From Bryobacterales bacterium (GTDB lineage: Bacteria > Acidobacteriota > Terriglobia > Bryobacterales > Bryobacteraceae), in the NCBI GenBank assembly GCA_003170295.1, contig PNAJ01000133.1:1-64000 (forward strand): DNA of 64,000 bases. Reading direction: 5' to 3'. The number at the start of each line of letters is the position of its first letter. Position 1 is the stretch's first letter. Shown here piece by piece: positions 52,819-64,000 of this stretch. The notes beneath the pieces are model-generated. The model had not been told where the DNA came from. It was given only the letters and a program-made list of their open reading frames with translations, and searched no databases. Position numbers and translations under genes: made by a program.

Positions 52819-53334
52819 TTATGAAAGGGCAGCGCGAACGTCGGTCAACGTCACCATCAGGGTCATCGGCTCGCTCAGGCTCGCATCGAAGCCGAGCGCC
52901 AGATAGAAATTCTTCGCCTCTTCCGATATTGCGTGCACCACAATGCCGCGAATGCCGATCACCTCGGCCGCATGCGCCACCCTGCGCGCGGCGTCCCGAA
53001 ACAGGGCGCGACCGATGCCCCTTGCCTGCCAATCTTCGTCCACGGCCAAGCGTGCCAGCACGGCTACCGGGATAGGGTTTGGCATGTTCCGGCTGAACCG
53101 GCCAGGGGCGCTTTCCATCGTTACTGCGCCAGAAGCCAGAGCATAGTAGGCAAGCACTCGTTTCACGTTTTTTGCGGGGCAAACGACATATGTGCGTGAA
53201 GCTCCACTCGCCTGATTGGCGCGCGCACGGCGCTTTAGCCAATCGTCAAGCGATGCCTCTCCGGAGCGGAAATCGTCGAGGTCGTGCCGATCCGCGAGGG
53301 GCTCTGGCGGCAGGAGGCCGCTTATTTCTCCCAT
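52819..53334 (-). CDS. GNAT acetyltransferase toxin (TacT-like)
   Basis: A 171-aa GNAT-fold acetyltransferase. The acetyl-CoA-binding stretch is LARLAVDEDWQARGIGRALF at about 94-113, with the R/Q-x-x-G-x-G/A motif. N-terminal sequence HDLDDFRSGEASLDDWLKRR is typical of TacT/AtaT toxins, which acetylate aminoacyl-tRNA. It overlaps the upstream DUF1778 antitoxin gene by 13 bases and is therefore part of a toxin-antitoxin operon. Its 3' end meets the PIN toxin gene end with a 3-base gap. Confidence 0.88.
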   Translation of the reverse strand: MGEISGLLPPEPLADRHDLDDFRSGEASLDDWLKRRARANQASGASRTYVVCPAKNVKRVLAYYALASGAVTMESAPGRFSRNMPNPIPVAVLARLAVDEDWQARGIGRALFRDAARRVAHAAEVIGIRGIVVHAISEEAKNFYLALGFDASLSEPMTLMVTLTDVRAALS

Positions 53335-53609
53335 GGTGCGGCCGTTCGCAGGGAGCGGCGCAGGCGGACATTCGGGCGCGGCCGGGCATCGAGCCGCGCG
53401 AGGAACTCGGCATAGGCTTTGGGGTTGACGGCAAATACGGTGCGGTCCAAAAGCGCATCCTCGGCGGCATGACGGGCTGCATCGAGCACGAAATCAGTTC
53501 GGTTCTTGCCGGAGAGTTCTGCCGCACGGTCGATGAGGCCGCGGAGTTCCGGCTTGATGCGGAGGTTCAGAGTGTCGCGCTTGGGTTTTTCCTGGTGGGA
53601 AGTGGGCAT
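53322..53609 (-). CDS. DUF1778/TacA-type antitoxin
   Basis: A 95-aa antitoxin with a ribbon-helix-helix N-terminus (RDTLNLRIKPELRGLIDRAA, ELSGKNRTDFVLDAARHAAE), the DUF1778 pattern, and a toxin-binding tail (LLDRTVFAVNPKAYAEFLAR). ATG 53609 has GAGGAAT before it; the frame open upstream to 53660 has no RHH sequence. It lies ahead of the GNAT toxin gene. An inverted repeat at 53644-53664 should be its own operator. Confidence 0.88.
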   Translation of the reverse strand: MPTSHQEKPKRDTLNLRIKPELRGLIDRAAELSGKNRTDFVLDAARHAAEDALLDRTVFAVNPKAYAEFLARLDARPRPNVRLRRSLRTAAPWEK

Positions 53610-53643
53610 GAGAATTCCTCGACTAATGACCAGGATAGCATGA

Positions 53644-53664
53644 CGTAATGACCTCGTCATTACG
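53644..53664. promoter_or_regulatory. Palindromic operator upstream of the DUF1778-GNAT module
   Basis: CGTAATGAC-CTC-GTCATTACG is a perfect 9-bp inverted repeat 35 bases upstream of the antitoxin start. A further half-site (TAATGAC) lies at 53624-53630. Ribbon-helix-helix antitoxins bind such tandem sites. GTAATG also occurs in the operator of the neighbouring AbrB-PIN pair. Confidence 0.65.
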
Positions 53665-53781
53665 AGAAGCGTTTCGATATTTGGTGATTTGAAGGCGCCA
53701 GACTATGCGGAAATTCGGGAAATGGAACGGTCTCGTCTGTTTGACGTCCCCGGTTTCCCCCCGGTTCCCCCGCATTTCCCG

Positions 53782-54237
53782 CTATGCGGTCGGCGGATGT
53801 GCAAGGACGTATCTTGCGGTGGCGTAGGCTGCTACGACGACGCAACACAGGGCTCCCACAAAAAGAAGACCCCTGGCGGGCCGGGACAGTTTCTGCTTGA
53901 AGAAAATGCGCAGTACTAGTAGCTCCGCGGCGACGGCAATGAGCGCCGACACGAGAAGCACTGAGATCCAACTGTAGGGGGCGGCGTTGCCGCTTGGAAT
54001 GCGATCCAGAATAAGATTATGAGCGAGTATCTGAGCTATGATCGCCACTGGAAACCCAACGACAAAGAGCCACGACGCCGCGCCCATTGTGACGTTGGCG
54101 GCAACGCATGATCGCAGCGAGGTATTCGTCCAGCGGCGCAGGACAAGATGCCTGACCAGCAGGCCCGAAGGTACGAAGCAACCGGTGAGTACCATTCGCC
54201 CATGGCTCCAGAAGTATGGCAGGTTTACGTCGAGCAT
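53782..54237 (-). CDS. Unknown small integral membrane protein
   Basis: A 151-aa protein with four hydrophobic segments (MVLTGCFVPSGLLVRHLVL, GAASWLFVVGFPVAIIAQIL, WISVLLVSALIAVAAELLVL, GLLFVGALCCVVVAAYATAR). No family recognised. Lone gene after the toxin-antitoxin modules. The 121 bases between this gene and the antitoxin gene hold the operator and a short run of pyrimidine-rich sequence. Confidence 0.6.
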   Translation of the reverse strand: MLDVNLPYFWSHGRMVLTGCFVPSGLLVRHLVLRRWTNTSLRSCVAANVTMGAASWLFVVGFPVAIIAQILAHNLILDRIPSGNAAPYSWISVLLVSALIAVAAELLVLRIFFKQKLSRPARGLLFVGALCCVVVAAYATARYVLAHPPTA

Positions 54238-54553
54238 GCGAATCCTAGCCCGTCGAAATCGAGACGCCTTGATTCAGGCAAAGCGTCAATCTTGTTATTC
54301 GGGATAGGGGCATTTGGGAAGTTGGTTTTTGTCTTTGCCATATTCAACTACATCGTAGTTTATGCTCCCGAAAAAAAACTGCCACCAATGAGTGAAGGTG
54401 GCGCTCAGCGTGAAAGTCAGATAGGGAACCTCTGTTCCATTTGCGACAACAATCGGAACCGTAGACGGAGTTCCTCCATTTACAGAAACGGTGAGCGATT
54501 AATGGAAAGCCGGGGAAAGCCGGGACGGACGAGACCGCACCCGGTCCCCCCCG
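54238..54553. other. Intergenic stretch with a gene fragment on the minus strand
   Basis: Between 54498 and 54360 the minus strand is open for about 45 codons (TVSVNGGTPSTVPIVVANGT and on to THWWQFFSGA) with no start codon and stop codons at both ends. It reads like a piece of an exported protein. Otherwise the stretch holds nothing I can recognise. The fragment may be a relic of a deleted gene. Confidence 0.35.
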
Positions 54554-57367
54554 CTACGGCGCGCCGCTTCCGCCGGTCTCTGTGGGAGCGCCTTCTGTCT
54601 CCTTCTTGATCTTCTTTAACTCCTTCTCGCGGTCGAGCACTGAGACGCCTTTGTTGATCCATTCGGCGGCGGGTTCGCCTTTCAAGTAGTAGCCGAACCA
54701 GTCGAGGATGCGGTCGTGGTAATCGATTTGATTGGCCTTCACGGCCAGCGAACGATTTTCGCCGGGGTACATCAGCATGACCACTTGCTTTCCGGCTCGG
54801 CGGGCGATGTTGTAGAACTCGAGCGTCTGGTGCCAGTCTGAGGCGCCGTCTTTGTCGGCGGTCGACATGAGCAGTGAGCCCTTCATTTTATTGACGCTGA
54901 AGACGGCCGAGTTGCGGATGTAGGCTTGCGGATCTTCCCACAGGGGGACCTCCATGCGCTCCTGCCCGACTTCCATGTGGCCGGTTTCCGGGACGCCGTT
55001 GTTCCAGTAGACTTCGCCGAAGTTGGAGATGAGGTCGGTTAGCGAGCCGCCTACCGCACCGGCGGCGAACATATCGGTTTGGGTCATGATGAAGGTCGAG
55101 CCGTAGCCTCCCCAGGAGTGGCCGGTGATGCCCATATGTTTGGGGTCGATCATGCCGGTCGCGACGGCGGCCTTGGTCGCGGCGACGGTGCATTCCAGGA
55201 TCGACATGCCGGGGTCGCGCGGGCGGAATACGATATCGGGCATCAGCACGAAGTAGCCTTTCGAGGTCCACACGGCTTCGCTGTAGGGCGAGCGTTCGGA
55301 GACGGGGAAATAGCGATGCAGGTAGTTGCTCTCGCGTTCATAGATGTGGACGAGCATCGGATATTGCTTGCCGGGCTCGTAATTGGCGGGGTAGAAAAGG
55401 GCTCCTTGGAGGCGCTCGCCCTTCGGGGATTTATATTCGATGAGCTGCGCTTTGCCCCAGGCGTAGTTGGATTGGAATGGATTCGTGTCGCTCACCTGGC
55501 GCGGGTTTTTCAGATCTGACGCCGCGGCGTAGTAGTTGGGCGAAGCGTCGAACGCTTCGGCGATGTAGGCGTAGGCGTCGGATTCCTTGGCCTTGATCAA
55601 GCCTCGGACGCCTTTGTCGAGCCACACGGCTTTCTCGACATTGCCGGCATTGAGAATCGCGTAGCCAGTTTTCTTGGTCCAGATGCCGTAGAGGCTCAGG
55701 TAAACGGGCTTGGCGAGATCGATCGCTTCGTCGTTGCCACCACCGCCTCGGCCTCCACGACCGCCTGCGGCTTCACTTTGGAGATTGACGTAGCGATAGC
55801 GAACCTGCTCGGCGCTGCCGCTGGTGAGCTTGCGGGAATTGGAACCGTCGGAGAAGAGCTCGTATAGATCGGTGTCGTCGTAGACGATGACGCTTTTGTC
55901 GTCCTTCGTCCAGCCGGCGATGCCCCAGGAAGGTTTGTGCGGGGGCGTGTGGTCGTCCTCTTTATCGGTGAAGGTCACGCCCGCGGCGAGCTTGCTGAGG
56001 TTGCGCGTGGCGCCGGTTTCGAGGTCGTAAATCATGTATTCGTTGTCCTTGAAGGTGAGGACGTAATGGCCTCCGGGGCTGTGCCAGACCGGGGGAATGA
56101 CGCGCCTGGCGACCACGGTGCGCCCGCCGGTCGCAAGATCCACTTTATATACGTCGTTGTAGCGGCGGCCGAACATGCCGTCGGTTTCATACGGCGTATC
56201 GTCGGTGGCGATGGCGATGCTCGCATGGCGCGGGAGCTGCATTGTGTCCTTCGCATTGGTTCCGAGAGGCACGATTCTGCCGGTGTCGAGATGCCACGCC
56301 GCTACGACGTGGCGGTCGCGGTCGCGCGCGAGGCGGAGCTTCTGCTCGGCTATCACGTTGACGTCGCGGGCGTGCCAAACTTCAACATTGGCAGGATCGC
56401 CGGGGACGGTCTCGGCCTTCTTTTCCCAGTCGGCGATGCCGAAGTAGACGATTTTTCCGTCCTCAGACCATTGCGGAGCGCGAGAGGAAACAATGCGCTG
56501 TGGCGCGGGAACGTCGGCGGATTTTTTGTCGGTGAGATTGCGCCAGGCGAGGACCGAGTAGGAATCGCCATCGTAAGCCTTGTCGCGTTTGGAGCGGAGC
56601 GCTGTGAGATCGGTGGAATCCTTGCGCCAGGTGAGGGCGGAGAAGCTCGCGTCCCCGAAGTCGAGAACTTTCAGTGTGCTGGTCGCGGCATCGAATAGCT
56701 GAATCCCGTTGCCGACACGGTTCTCCACGCCGATGGTCATGGCGAGATTGGTGCCTTTGTCCTGCCACTTGAAATCCGTGACGTTACCGAAGGTGGTATC
56801 GATGCCGGAGGCGAGATCGCGGACTAATAGGGTGGTTCCGACAGGATCGGTCGCGCCGGCTCTGCCGCCACCTCCGCGACCACCTCTGCCACCCGGGGCT
56901 GCTGGAGTCGCCGGGGCTGCGACTGCGGATCGGGGAGCATAGCGGCGCATGGCGAGAAATGCTCCTCGATCGGAAAAGGCGAACGCGGTGATGTCGTCGA
57001 CGGTGGTCGCGGTACCGGTCGAGAGGTCCATCAGGCCGAGCTTATTTTGCGGCTTGCGCGCGGCTGGAGCCTTTTCCGCATCCGCTTCGGAGACGCCAAT
57101 CGAGTAGGCGATCCAGCGCGAGTCCGAGGAGAAGGCGGGGTCGGTCGCCAATTTTGCGATTTGGGTTTTGCCGCCCGCCGTCGGCGAAATGCGAAGTTCG
57201 TAGGTGCCGTCCGTCCGACGAATGGGATACGCGAGCCATTTTCCGTTGGGCGAAAAGACTCCATTACCGAGCGTTTCCCACTTGGCGAAGTCGGCGGGAG
57301 CGATGGGAAGTTTTGGCTGCGCGGCCAGTGGCAGGGAGAGGGTGAGGGCGAGCAGGAGGAATCGCAT
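54554..57367 (-). CDS. S9-family prolyl oligopeptidase-like peptidase
   Basis: A 937-aa exported peptidase with signal peptide MRFLLLALTLSLPLAAQ. A propeller domain fills about residues 30-620 (WIAYSIGVSEADAEKAPA, SRAPQWSEDGKIVYFGIADW) and contains two Gly/Arg-rich low-complexity inserts (GGRGGRGGGGRAGA and GGRGGRGGGG). The catalytic domain follows with Ser751 in GITGHSWGGYGS; an Asp in ADKDGASDWHQ and a His in IDYHDRILDW are the other expected triad members. It probably degrades peptides in the periplasm. It is about 200 residues longer than typical S9 enzymes, mainly because of inserts in the propeller. Confidence 0.88.
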   Translation of the reverse strand: MRFLLLALTLSLPLAAQPKLPIAPADFAKWETLGNGVFSPNGKWLAYPIRRTDGTYELRISPTAGGKTQIAKLATDPAFSSDSRWIAYSIGVSEADAEKAPAARKPQNKLGLMDLSTGTATTVDDITAFAFSDRGAFLAMRRYAPRSAVAAPATPAAPGGRGGRGGGGRAGATDPVGTTLLVRDLASGIDTTFGNVTDFKWQDKGTNLAMTIGVENRVGNGIQLFDAATSTLKVLDFGDASFSALTWRKDSTDLTALRSKRDKAYDGDSYSVLAWRNLTDKKSADVPAPQRIVSSRAPQWSEDGKIVYFGIADWEKKAETVPGDPANVEVWHARDVNVIAEQKLRLARDRDRHVVAAWHLDTGRIVPLGTNAKDTMQLPRHASIAIATDDTPYETDGMFGRRYNDVYKVDLATGGRTVVARRVIPPVWHSPGGHYVLTFKDNEYMIYDLETGATRNLSKLAAGVTFTDKEDDHTPPHKPSWGIAGWTKDDKSVIVYDDTDLYELFSDGSNSRKLTSGSAEQVRYRYVNLQSEAAGGRGGRGGGGNDEAIDLAKPVYLSLYGIWTKKTGYAILNAGNVEKAVWLDKGVRGLIKAKESDAYAYIAEAFDASPNYYAAASDLKNPRQVSDTNPFQSNYAWGKAQLIEYKSPKGERLQGALFYPANYEPGKQYPMLVHIYERESNYLHRYFPVSERSPYSEAVWTSKGYFVLMPDIVFRPRDPGMSILECTVAATKAAVATGMIDPKHMGITGHSWGGYGSTFIMTQTDMFAAGAVGGSLTDLISNFGEVYWNNGVPETGHMEVGQERMEVPLWEDPQAYIRNSAVFSVNKMKGSLLMSTADKDGASDWHQTLEFYNIARRAGKQVVMLMYPGENRSLAVKANQIDYHDRILDWFGYYLKGEPAAEWINKGVSVLDREKELKKIKKETEGAPTETGGSGAP

Positions 57368-57472
57368 TTACAGATTGTAGTCCTGTTTTCGCGCGCTGCG
57401 GACGGATACTTCAAGAAACACCGGAGCCCGGCGCGATGGGGCTGGCCGGGCTCGGTGGTTTAGCGATGCTGG

Positions 57473-57970
57473 CTATTTGGCGACAACCAGGTCGTTGGTC
57501 ACTTTAAAAGCTCCGGCGACTCCGTTGGCGGCGAGGCCGGCAAGGTTTTTGTCGGTTTCGCTATCGACCACGCCGACCAGCGTGATATTTCCGTTCTTCA
57601 CGATGATGTGAATCGGCGGGACGGCCCCCATCTGGTAGCGCTGGAGCCCCGGTTTGGAGAAGATCTGGCGATAAGCGGCTCTGCGGATGCGGTCGTCGTT
57701 AGGGGAGAGCGGTAGCACCTCGATCTCGTTGTCGACGCGCTCCACGCCTTCGATCTTTTTAACGACGTTTTCGGCGTCGGACTTGAGGGTCGGCCTCGTG
57801 ACCTGACCGAACAGGGTGACTTTGGCGCCGTCCACGCGGTACGCGAGGTTATCGAAAACCCCGTAATACGGCAGCATCACAAGCTCGTGACGAACTTCTT
57901 TCACGACCTTTTCCTGGCTGGGCTGAGCCGCACTGAAAACTGCAAATGCGAGGAACAAAGTAGCTTTCAC
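57473..57970 (-). CDS. Periplasmic BON-domain protein
   Basis: A 165-aa exported protein with signal peptide MKATLFLAFAVFSAAQ. GTG 57970 is preferred to an upstream frame start because GGAGG lies five bases before it and the signal peptide then begins cleanly. Two BON domains follow (DNLAYRVDGAKVTLFGQV, VVKKIEGVERVDNEIEV; then IHIIVKNGNITLVGVVDS, FKVTNDLVVAK). BON domains bind phospholipid or other hydrophobic surfaces; OsmY-like proteins protect the envelope. Confidence 0.88.
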   Translation of the reverse strand: MKATLFLAFAVFSAAQPSQEKVVKEVRHELVMLPYYGVFDNLAYRVDGAKVTLFGQVTRPTLKSDAENVVKKIEGVERVDNEIEVLPLSPNDDRIRRAAYRQIFSKPGLQRYQMGAVPPIHIIVKNGNITLVGVVDSETDKNLAGLAANGVAGAFKVTNDLVVAK

Positions 57971-58121
57971 GTAGACCTCCACCCACATAGAGATATCATG
58001 GAAGTGGAGAGTCTCCAAATTTTTATTTACCCTTTTTTAAGAGTGTGATACGCTAGTAGTGCCCGAGGGAGCATCGCACTCGAGCCAAACCCCCACCAAT
58101 GGAGTCGAAGACAACCACTGA

Positions 58122-58661
58122 ATGAGTTTTACGGTCTTTTTGGGCAACTTGCCCGTTTGGGTAACCGCGGACGATATTAAAGGCTGGCTGACAGCCGAAA
58201 ACCTGGTTGCAGACGCAATCAAGGTTATCCGCAATCCGGAAACACAGGAGTCCAAGGGATTTGCGTTCATTGAAGCGCCGAATACCGAGGAAATGAACTC
58301 CATTATCCGCCGTTTCGATCGGGCGCCGCTTGAGGACCGGATGTTGCGCGCAAATCCCGCGCAGCCGCCCAAGCCCAAGAGCCAGACAGCGCGGCCCGGG
58401 GATCGACCCGAGCGCGGACCTGAACGTGGACCAGAGCGGGCGCCGGATCGGCGGGAATATCGCCCCCCCGCACCGAGCCACAGCGTCGGTCAACCTGCCG
58501 CTGCCGCAGCGGTTTCCAACCAGAGTGCGGCGGTTGCGACGGCAGCTCCGGTGGTCGATCAGCGTCCGCCGAGGCGAGGCAAACGGAGCGCAGGCGGAGC
58601 CAAACGGGCTGCCAGTGGTCCGCAGAGCGCGTTCGCGGAAGAGCTCGCTAAAGCGCTGTAA
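58122..58661 (+). CDS. RNA-binding protein with one RRM domain
   Basis: A 179-aa protein with an RNA recognition motif at residues 1-80. RNP2 is VFLGNLP and RNP1 is KGFAFIEA. A proline/arginine/glutamate-rich disordered region follows (RPGDRPERGPERGPERAPDR) and then a basic C-terminus (RPPRRGKRSAGGAKRAA). Bacterial RRM proteins with basic tails are found in cyanobacteria and some acidobacteria and affect RNA stability or cold response. It stands alone. Confidence 0.88.
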   Translation: MSFTVFLGNLPVWVTADDIKGWLTAENLVADAIKVIRNPETQESKGFAFIEAPNTEEMNSIIRRFDRAPLEDRMLRANPAQPPKPKSQTARPGDRPERGPERGPERAPDRREYRPPAPSHSVGQPAAAAAVSNQSAAVATAAPVVDQRPPRRGKRSAGGAKRAASGPQSAFAEELAKAL

Positions 58662-58700
58662 GATGGCAGGCGGAACCGCCTGCGTTAAAAAGGGCTCTGC

Positions 58701-61928
<3,228 letters not shown>

Positions 61929-61931
61929 CGG

Positions 61932-63059
61932 CTACTTTTCCAATTCCATCAACTTCACAAAATCTTCGAATAAGTAGAGCGAATCGTGCGGGCCGGGCGC
62001 GGCCTCCGGATGATACTGCACGCAGAATACGGGATGATTGCGGTGGCGGAAGCCTTCGAGCGTATCGTCGTTCAAATTGGTGTGCGTGATTTCAATTTCG
62101 TTGAGATTGAGCGAGTCGGGATCGACCGCGAAGCCGTGATTATGCGACGTGATCTCGACCTTCCCAGTGACGCTGTTGAGCACCGGATGATTCCCGCCGC
62201 GGTGTCCGAATTTCAGCTTGTACGTCTTGCCGCCAAGCGCGAGCCCGAGAATCTGATGGCCCAGGCAGATGCCGAAAATCGGCACGCGCCCGACCAACTT
62301 CGCCACCTGCGCGGCGGGATATTCGAGAGGCTCGGGATCGCCCGGACCGTTCGAGAGAAACACGCCGTCGGGCTTGAGCGCAAGTACATCGTCGGCGGAA
62401 GTTCCGGCGGGAACCACGGTCAGTCGGCAGCCGGATTGCACCAGGCGCCGAAGGATATTCCGCTTCATCCCGTAATCGTAGGCGACAACATGGAATCGGG
62501 GCTCGGCGGCGGTGCCCGCGAGGTCGGAAGGCGAGCAGAGGTCGACTGCCTTCGACCACTCGTAAATCTTCGGCGTGGTAACGCGAGTCGCCAGGTCGAG
62601 TCCGGTCATCGAAGGAGAGTTTTTCGCGCGCGCGACTAGTTCGTCCTTTGTCCCTCCGCTCGCAGAGAGCACCCCGCGCATCACGCCTCGGGAGCGAAGA
62701 TGGCGAACCAAAGCTCGCGTATCGATGCCGGCGATCACGGGCACTTGATTGCCCGTCAAAAACTGCTGGGCCGTTTCGTCAGCGCGCCAGTTGCTCGCGA
62801 GTGGCGAGAATTCGCGGACCACCAGACCTTCAATATACGGCTTGACGGACTCGTTATCGGAGTCGTTCGCGCCGTAGTTGCCAATTTGAGGATTAGTGAG
62901 AACGACAATCTGCCCGGCATACGAAGGATCGGTGAAGATTTCCTGGTAACCGGTAAGGGAGGTATTGAAAACAACTTCACCCGCGTGTTCGACGGGCGCA
63001 CCAAAACTACTGCCCTCGAAGACCGTGCCGTCTTCCAGAGCGAGGACTGCTGTGTTCAA
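61932..63059 (-). CDS. carA: Carbamoyl-phosphate synthase small subunit
   Basis: A 375-aa glutamine amidotransferase subunit. The N-terminal domain has [17 protein letters not shown] and [19 protein letters not shown]. The class I GATase domain carries catalytic Cys265 in FGICLGHQ, with His and Glu in [15 protein letters not shown]. It hydrolyses glutamine and passes ammonia to CarB through a tunnel. It heads the carA-carB operon. A 25-bp palindrome lies 77 bases upstream of its start. Confidence 0.97.
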   Translation of the reverse strand: MNTAVLALEDGTVFEGSSFGAPVEHAGEVVFNTSLTGYQEIFTDPSYAGQIVVLTNPQIGNYGANDSDNESVKPYIEGLVVREFSPLASNWRADETAQQFLTGNQVPVIAGIDTRALVRHLRSRGVMRGVLSASGGTKDELVARAKNSPSMTGLDLATRVTTPKIYEWSKAVDLCSPSDLAGTAAEPRFHVVAYDYGMKRNILRRLVQSGCRLTVVPAGTSADDVLALKPDGVFLSNGPGDPEPLEYPAAQVAKLVGRVPIFGICLGHQILGLALGGKTYKLKFGHRGGNHPVLNSVTGKVEITSHNHGFAVDPDSLNLNEIEITHTNLNDDTLEGFRHRNHPVFCVQYHPEAAPGPHDSLYLFEDFVKLMELEK

Positions 63060-63135
63060 GTGTGCTGATTCCTCCAGGCGTTGGGGGTAACTTCTATTTC
63101 ACCACAAAAACGCGCAGGATGAAATCTACGCGATA

Positions 63136-63211
63136 ACCGCTCCCGTTGGTCGCGGCTCTAAAAAACGATTCATGATAACTCGCTCATAGAGCCGCGACCA
63201 TCGGGAGCGGT
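63136..63211. repeat. Long inverted repeat upstream of carA
   Basis: Left arm 63136-63160 (ACCGCTCCCGTTGGTCGCGG...) and right arm 63187-63211 (...CGCGACCATCGGGAGCGGT) are complementary in 24 of 25 positions, separated by 26 bases. The hairpin would form in the carA leader transcript. It is too long for a simple terminator with no T-run beside it. It may be a dispersed repeat or a leader structure. Confidence 0.75.
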
Positions 63212-63227
63212 CAGACCGGACTTTCCG

Positions 63228-64000
63228 CTAATGCGCGATGGCTTCGAGCCTGGGCCGCGCACCCGCCGTCTTCAGGCGTACGATTCTATAAATGTTCCCC
63301 GCCGCAACGACGATACCGATGGCGACCGCGATCGGGAACGTCCTCCCCATCCAGTAATTTATGATGTTGGTGATTTCGGCCGCTCGTTCGGGGGACACAT
63401 TAGCCACAGCGAGTCCCGTCAGAATGTTTGCCTTTAGCAGCCAGCAGAACAGCGCCGACCCGGCTGCATCGCTGAGCAGGCGAACGATCGCCCTTTGCAT
63501 CGTCCAATAAGGACGCGTCAGGCTGTCTGCCGAAAGGCCACAGTTCACCAGCGACACCAGCAAGAATCCCCAGAAAAACCAGGGCCACAACGGAGACACC
63601 GAAATCCGGACGTCTGAGATCATCGCTACCGGCGCGTACATGTTGGTTGCCCACACGATGAAGCCTACGGCATTGACGACCATCTCGAAAGAAGCGGTGG
63701 CACGCGGGACCACGTTCGGATTTCGCACCGCGGGCAGCTTGCGCGGATCCCATTTTTCCATGAACCGCGACTTCGCCTGCAACCTTTCGAGGATCGCGAA
63801 CACGATGGTCACCGCGCCAAACGCGAGGAATGCCGTGGCCCATACACTACTCCATGCCGAAAGAATTGCGGGGACCGGGTGACTCAGCAGCTCGCCTCGA
63901 TATGCGGGGCTATAGATCATCCGCCCGATCCATACCAGCGCCGACGGCACCAGGTAGCTCGCCATCACGATCTTCAGCACAAAAGTGTAAATGGGAAACA
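63228..64000 (-). CDS. Unknown integral membrane protein (5' end probably outside the window)
   Basis: A hydrophobic protein with about six segments (for example SSVWATAFLAFGAVTIVFAI, NAVGFIVWATNMYAPVAMIS, WPWFFWGFLLVSLVNCG, FPIAVAIGIVVAAGNIYRIV). The frame is open right to the window edge (FPIYTFVLKIVMASYLVPSA), so the gene probably starts beyond it; a GTG at 63980 would give 250 aa. No family recognised. It lies upstream of carA and reads in the same direction, separated by the long inverted repeat. Confidence 0.65.
   Translation of the reverse strand, partial: FPIYTFVLKIVMASYLVPSALVWIGRMIYSPAYRGELLSHPVPAILSAWSSVWATAFLAFGAVTIVFAILERLQAKSRFMEKWDPRKLPAVRNPNVVPRATASFEMVVNAVGFIVWATNMYAPVAMISDVRISVSPLWPWFFWGFLLVSLVNCGLSADSLTRPYWTMQRAIVRLLSDAAGSALFCWLLKANILTGLAVANVSPERAAEITNIINYWMGRTFPIAVAIGIVVAAGNIYRIVRLKTAGARPRLEAIAH

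Noticed and set aside
52819-53609. Part of a genomic island with the AbrB-PIN pair
   Set aside because: Two toxin-antitoxin modules side by side can mark an island, but I saw no integrase, tRNA boundary or clear change in base composition.

Overview
The window looks like chromosomal DNA of a high-GC, Gram-negative soil bacterium, most likely an acidobacterium of the Solibacter/Bryobacter type (an inference from gene content, not from a marker gene). The pointers are two very large Oar-like TonB-dependent receptors with an N-terminal carboxypeptidase-regulatory domain, a VWFA protein of the type seen mainly in acidobacteria, a CGY-type fibronectin-III lipoprotein, a solitary PQQ dehydrogenase and many MDR/FtsX/TPR proteins. 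I found no rRNA, complete tRNA, CRISPR array, transposase or phage structural gene.

Layout. 1-7 kb: 5' part of a TonB receptor gene, then metX-metW (methionine), galU, an RluD-type pseudouridine synthase, a VWFA protein and a TerC-family membrane protein. 7-11.7 kb: a four-gene leftward operon coding for an ECF-like sigma factor, its zinc-finger anti-sigma factor, an unknown 258-aa protein and a TPR-CHAT protease-like lipoprotein. 11.7-22.5 kb: an Lhr-type helicase, a GT39-like membrane glycosyltransferase, a quinone oxidoreductase, ispD-ispF with a YacL-like PIN-TRAM gene, and a decayed PEP-CTERM gene. 22.8-31.2 kb: an orphan protein with possible primase-like features, an FN3 lipoprotein, hslVU, a YIP1-like/TPR protein, and HyuA followed by an orphan T6SS-sheath-like protein. 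31.2-36.4 kb: an envelope operon (ABC ATPase, FtsX-like permease, LolA-like protein, outer-membrane barrel). 36.4-44 kb: PQQ dehydrogenase, a TonB receptor and an SMP-30 lactonase, then small proteins and a Nudix hydrolase. 44-54 kb: a broken tandem porin gene, mutS2, a cellulose-synthase-like GT2, a FAH-family hydrolase, a transaldolase-like aldolase, a cupin and two toxin-antitoxin pairs, each with a palindromic operator. 54-64 kb: an S9 peptidase, a BON-domain protein, an RRM protein, carA-carB and the 3' part of a membrane protein gene.

The strongest non-genic signal is a dense set of palindromic intergenic repeats from at least five families. One family (ends GGGGACAGA.../...TCTGTCCCC) has five copies, and two of them are read through in frame at the 5' ends of genes for exported proteins. 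Another repeat has entered the Lhr helicase gene in frame, with 30 bases identical to an intergenic site 10 kb away. A composite repeat sits between a duplicated copy of the first 36 bases of mutS2 and the intact gene. These are footprints of repeat mobility within one genome.

Functional links: the PQQ dehydrogenase, TonB receptor and lactonase order fits periplasmic oxidation of a sugar or alcohol. The ATPase/FtsX/LolA/barrel operon fits transport of a lipid or lipoprotein-like cargo to the outer membrane. The sigma/anti-sigma/CHAT operon fits a stress-regulated protease-like effector placed outside the cytoplasm. All assignments rest on reading motifs by eye; no database search was run.
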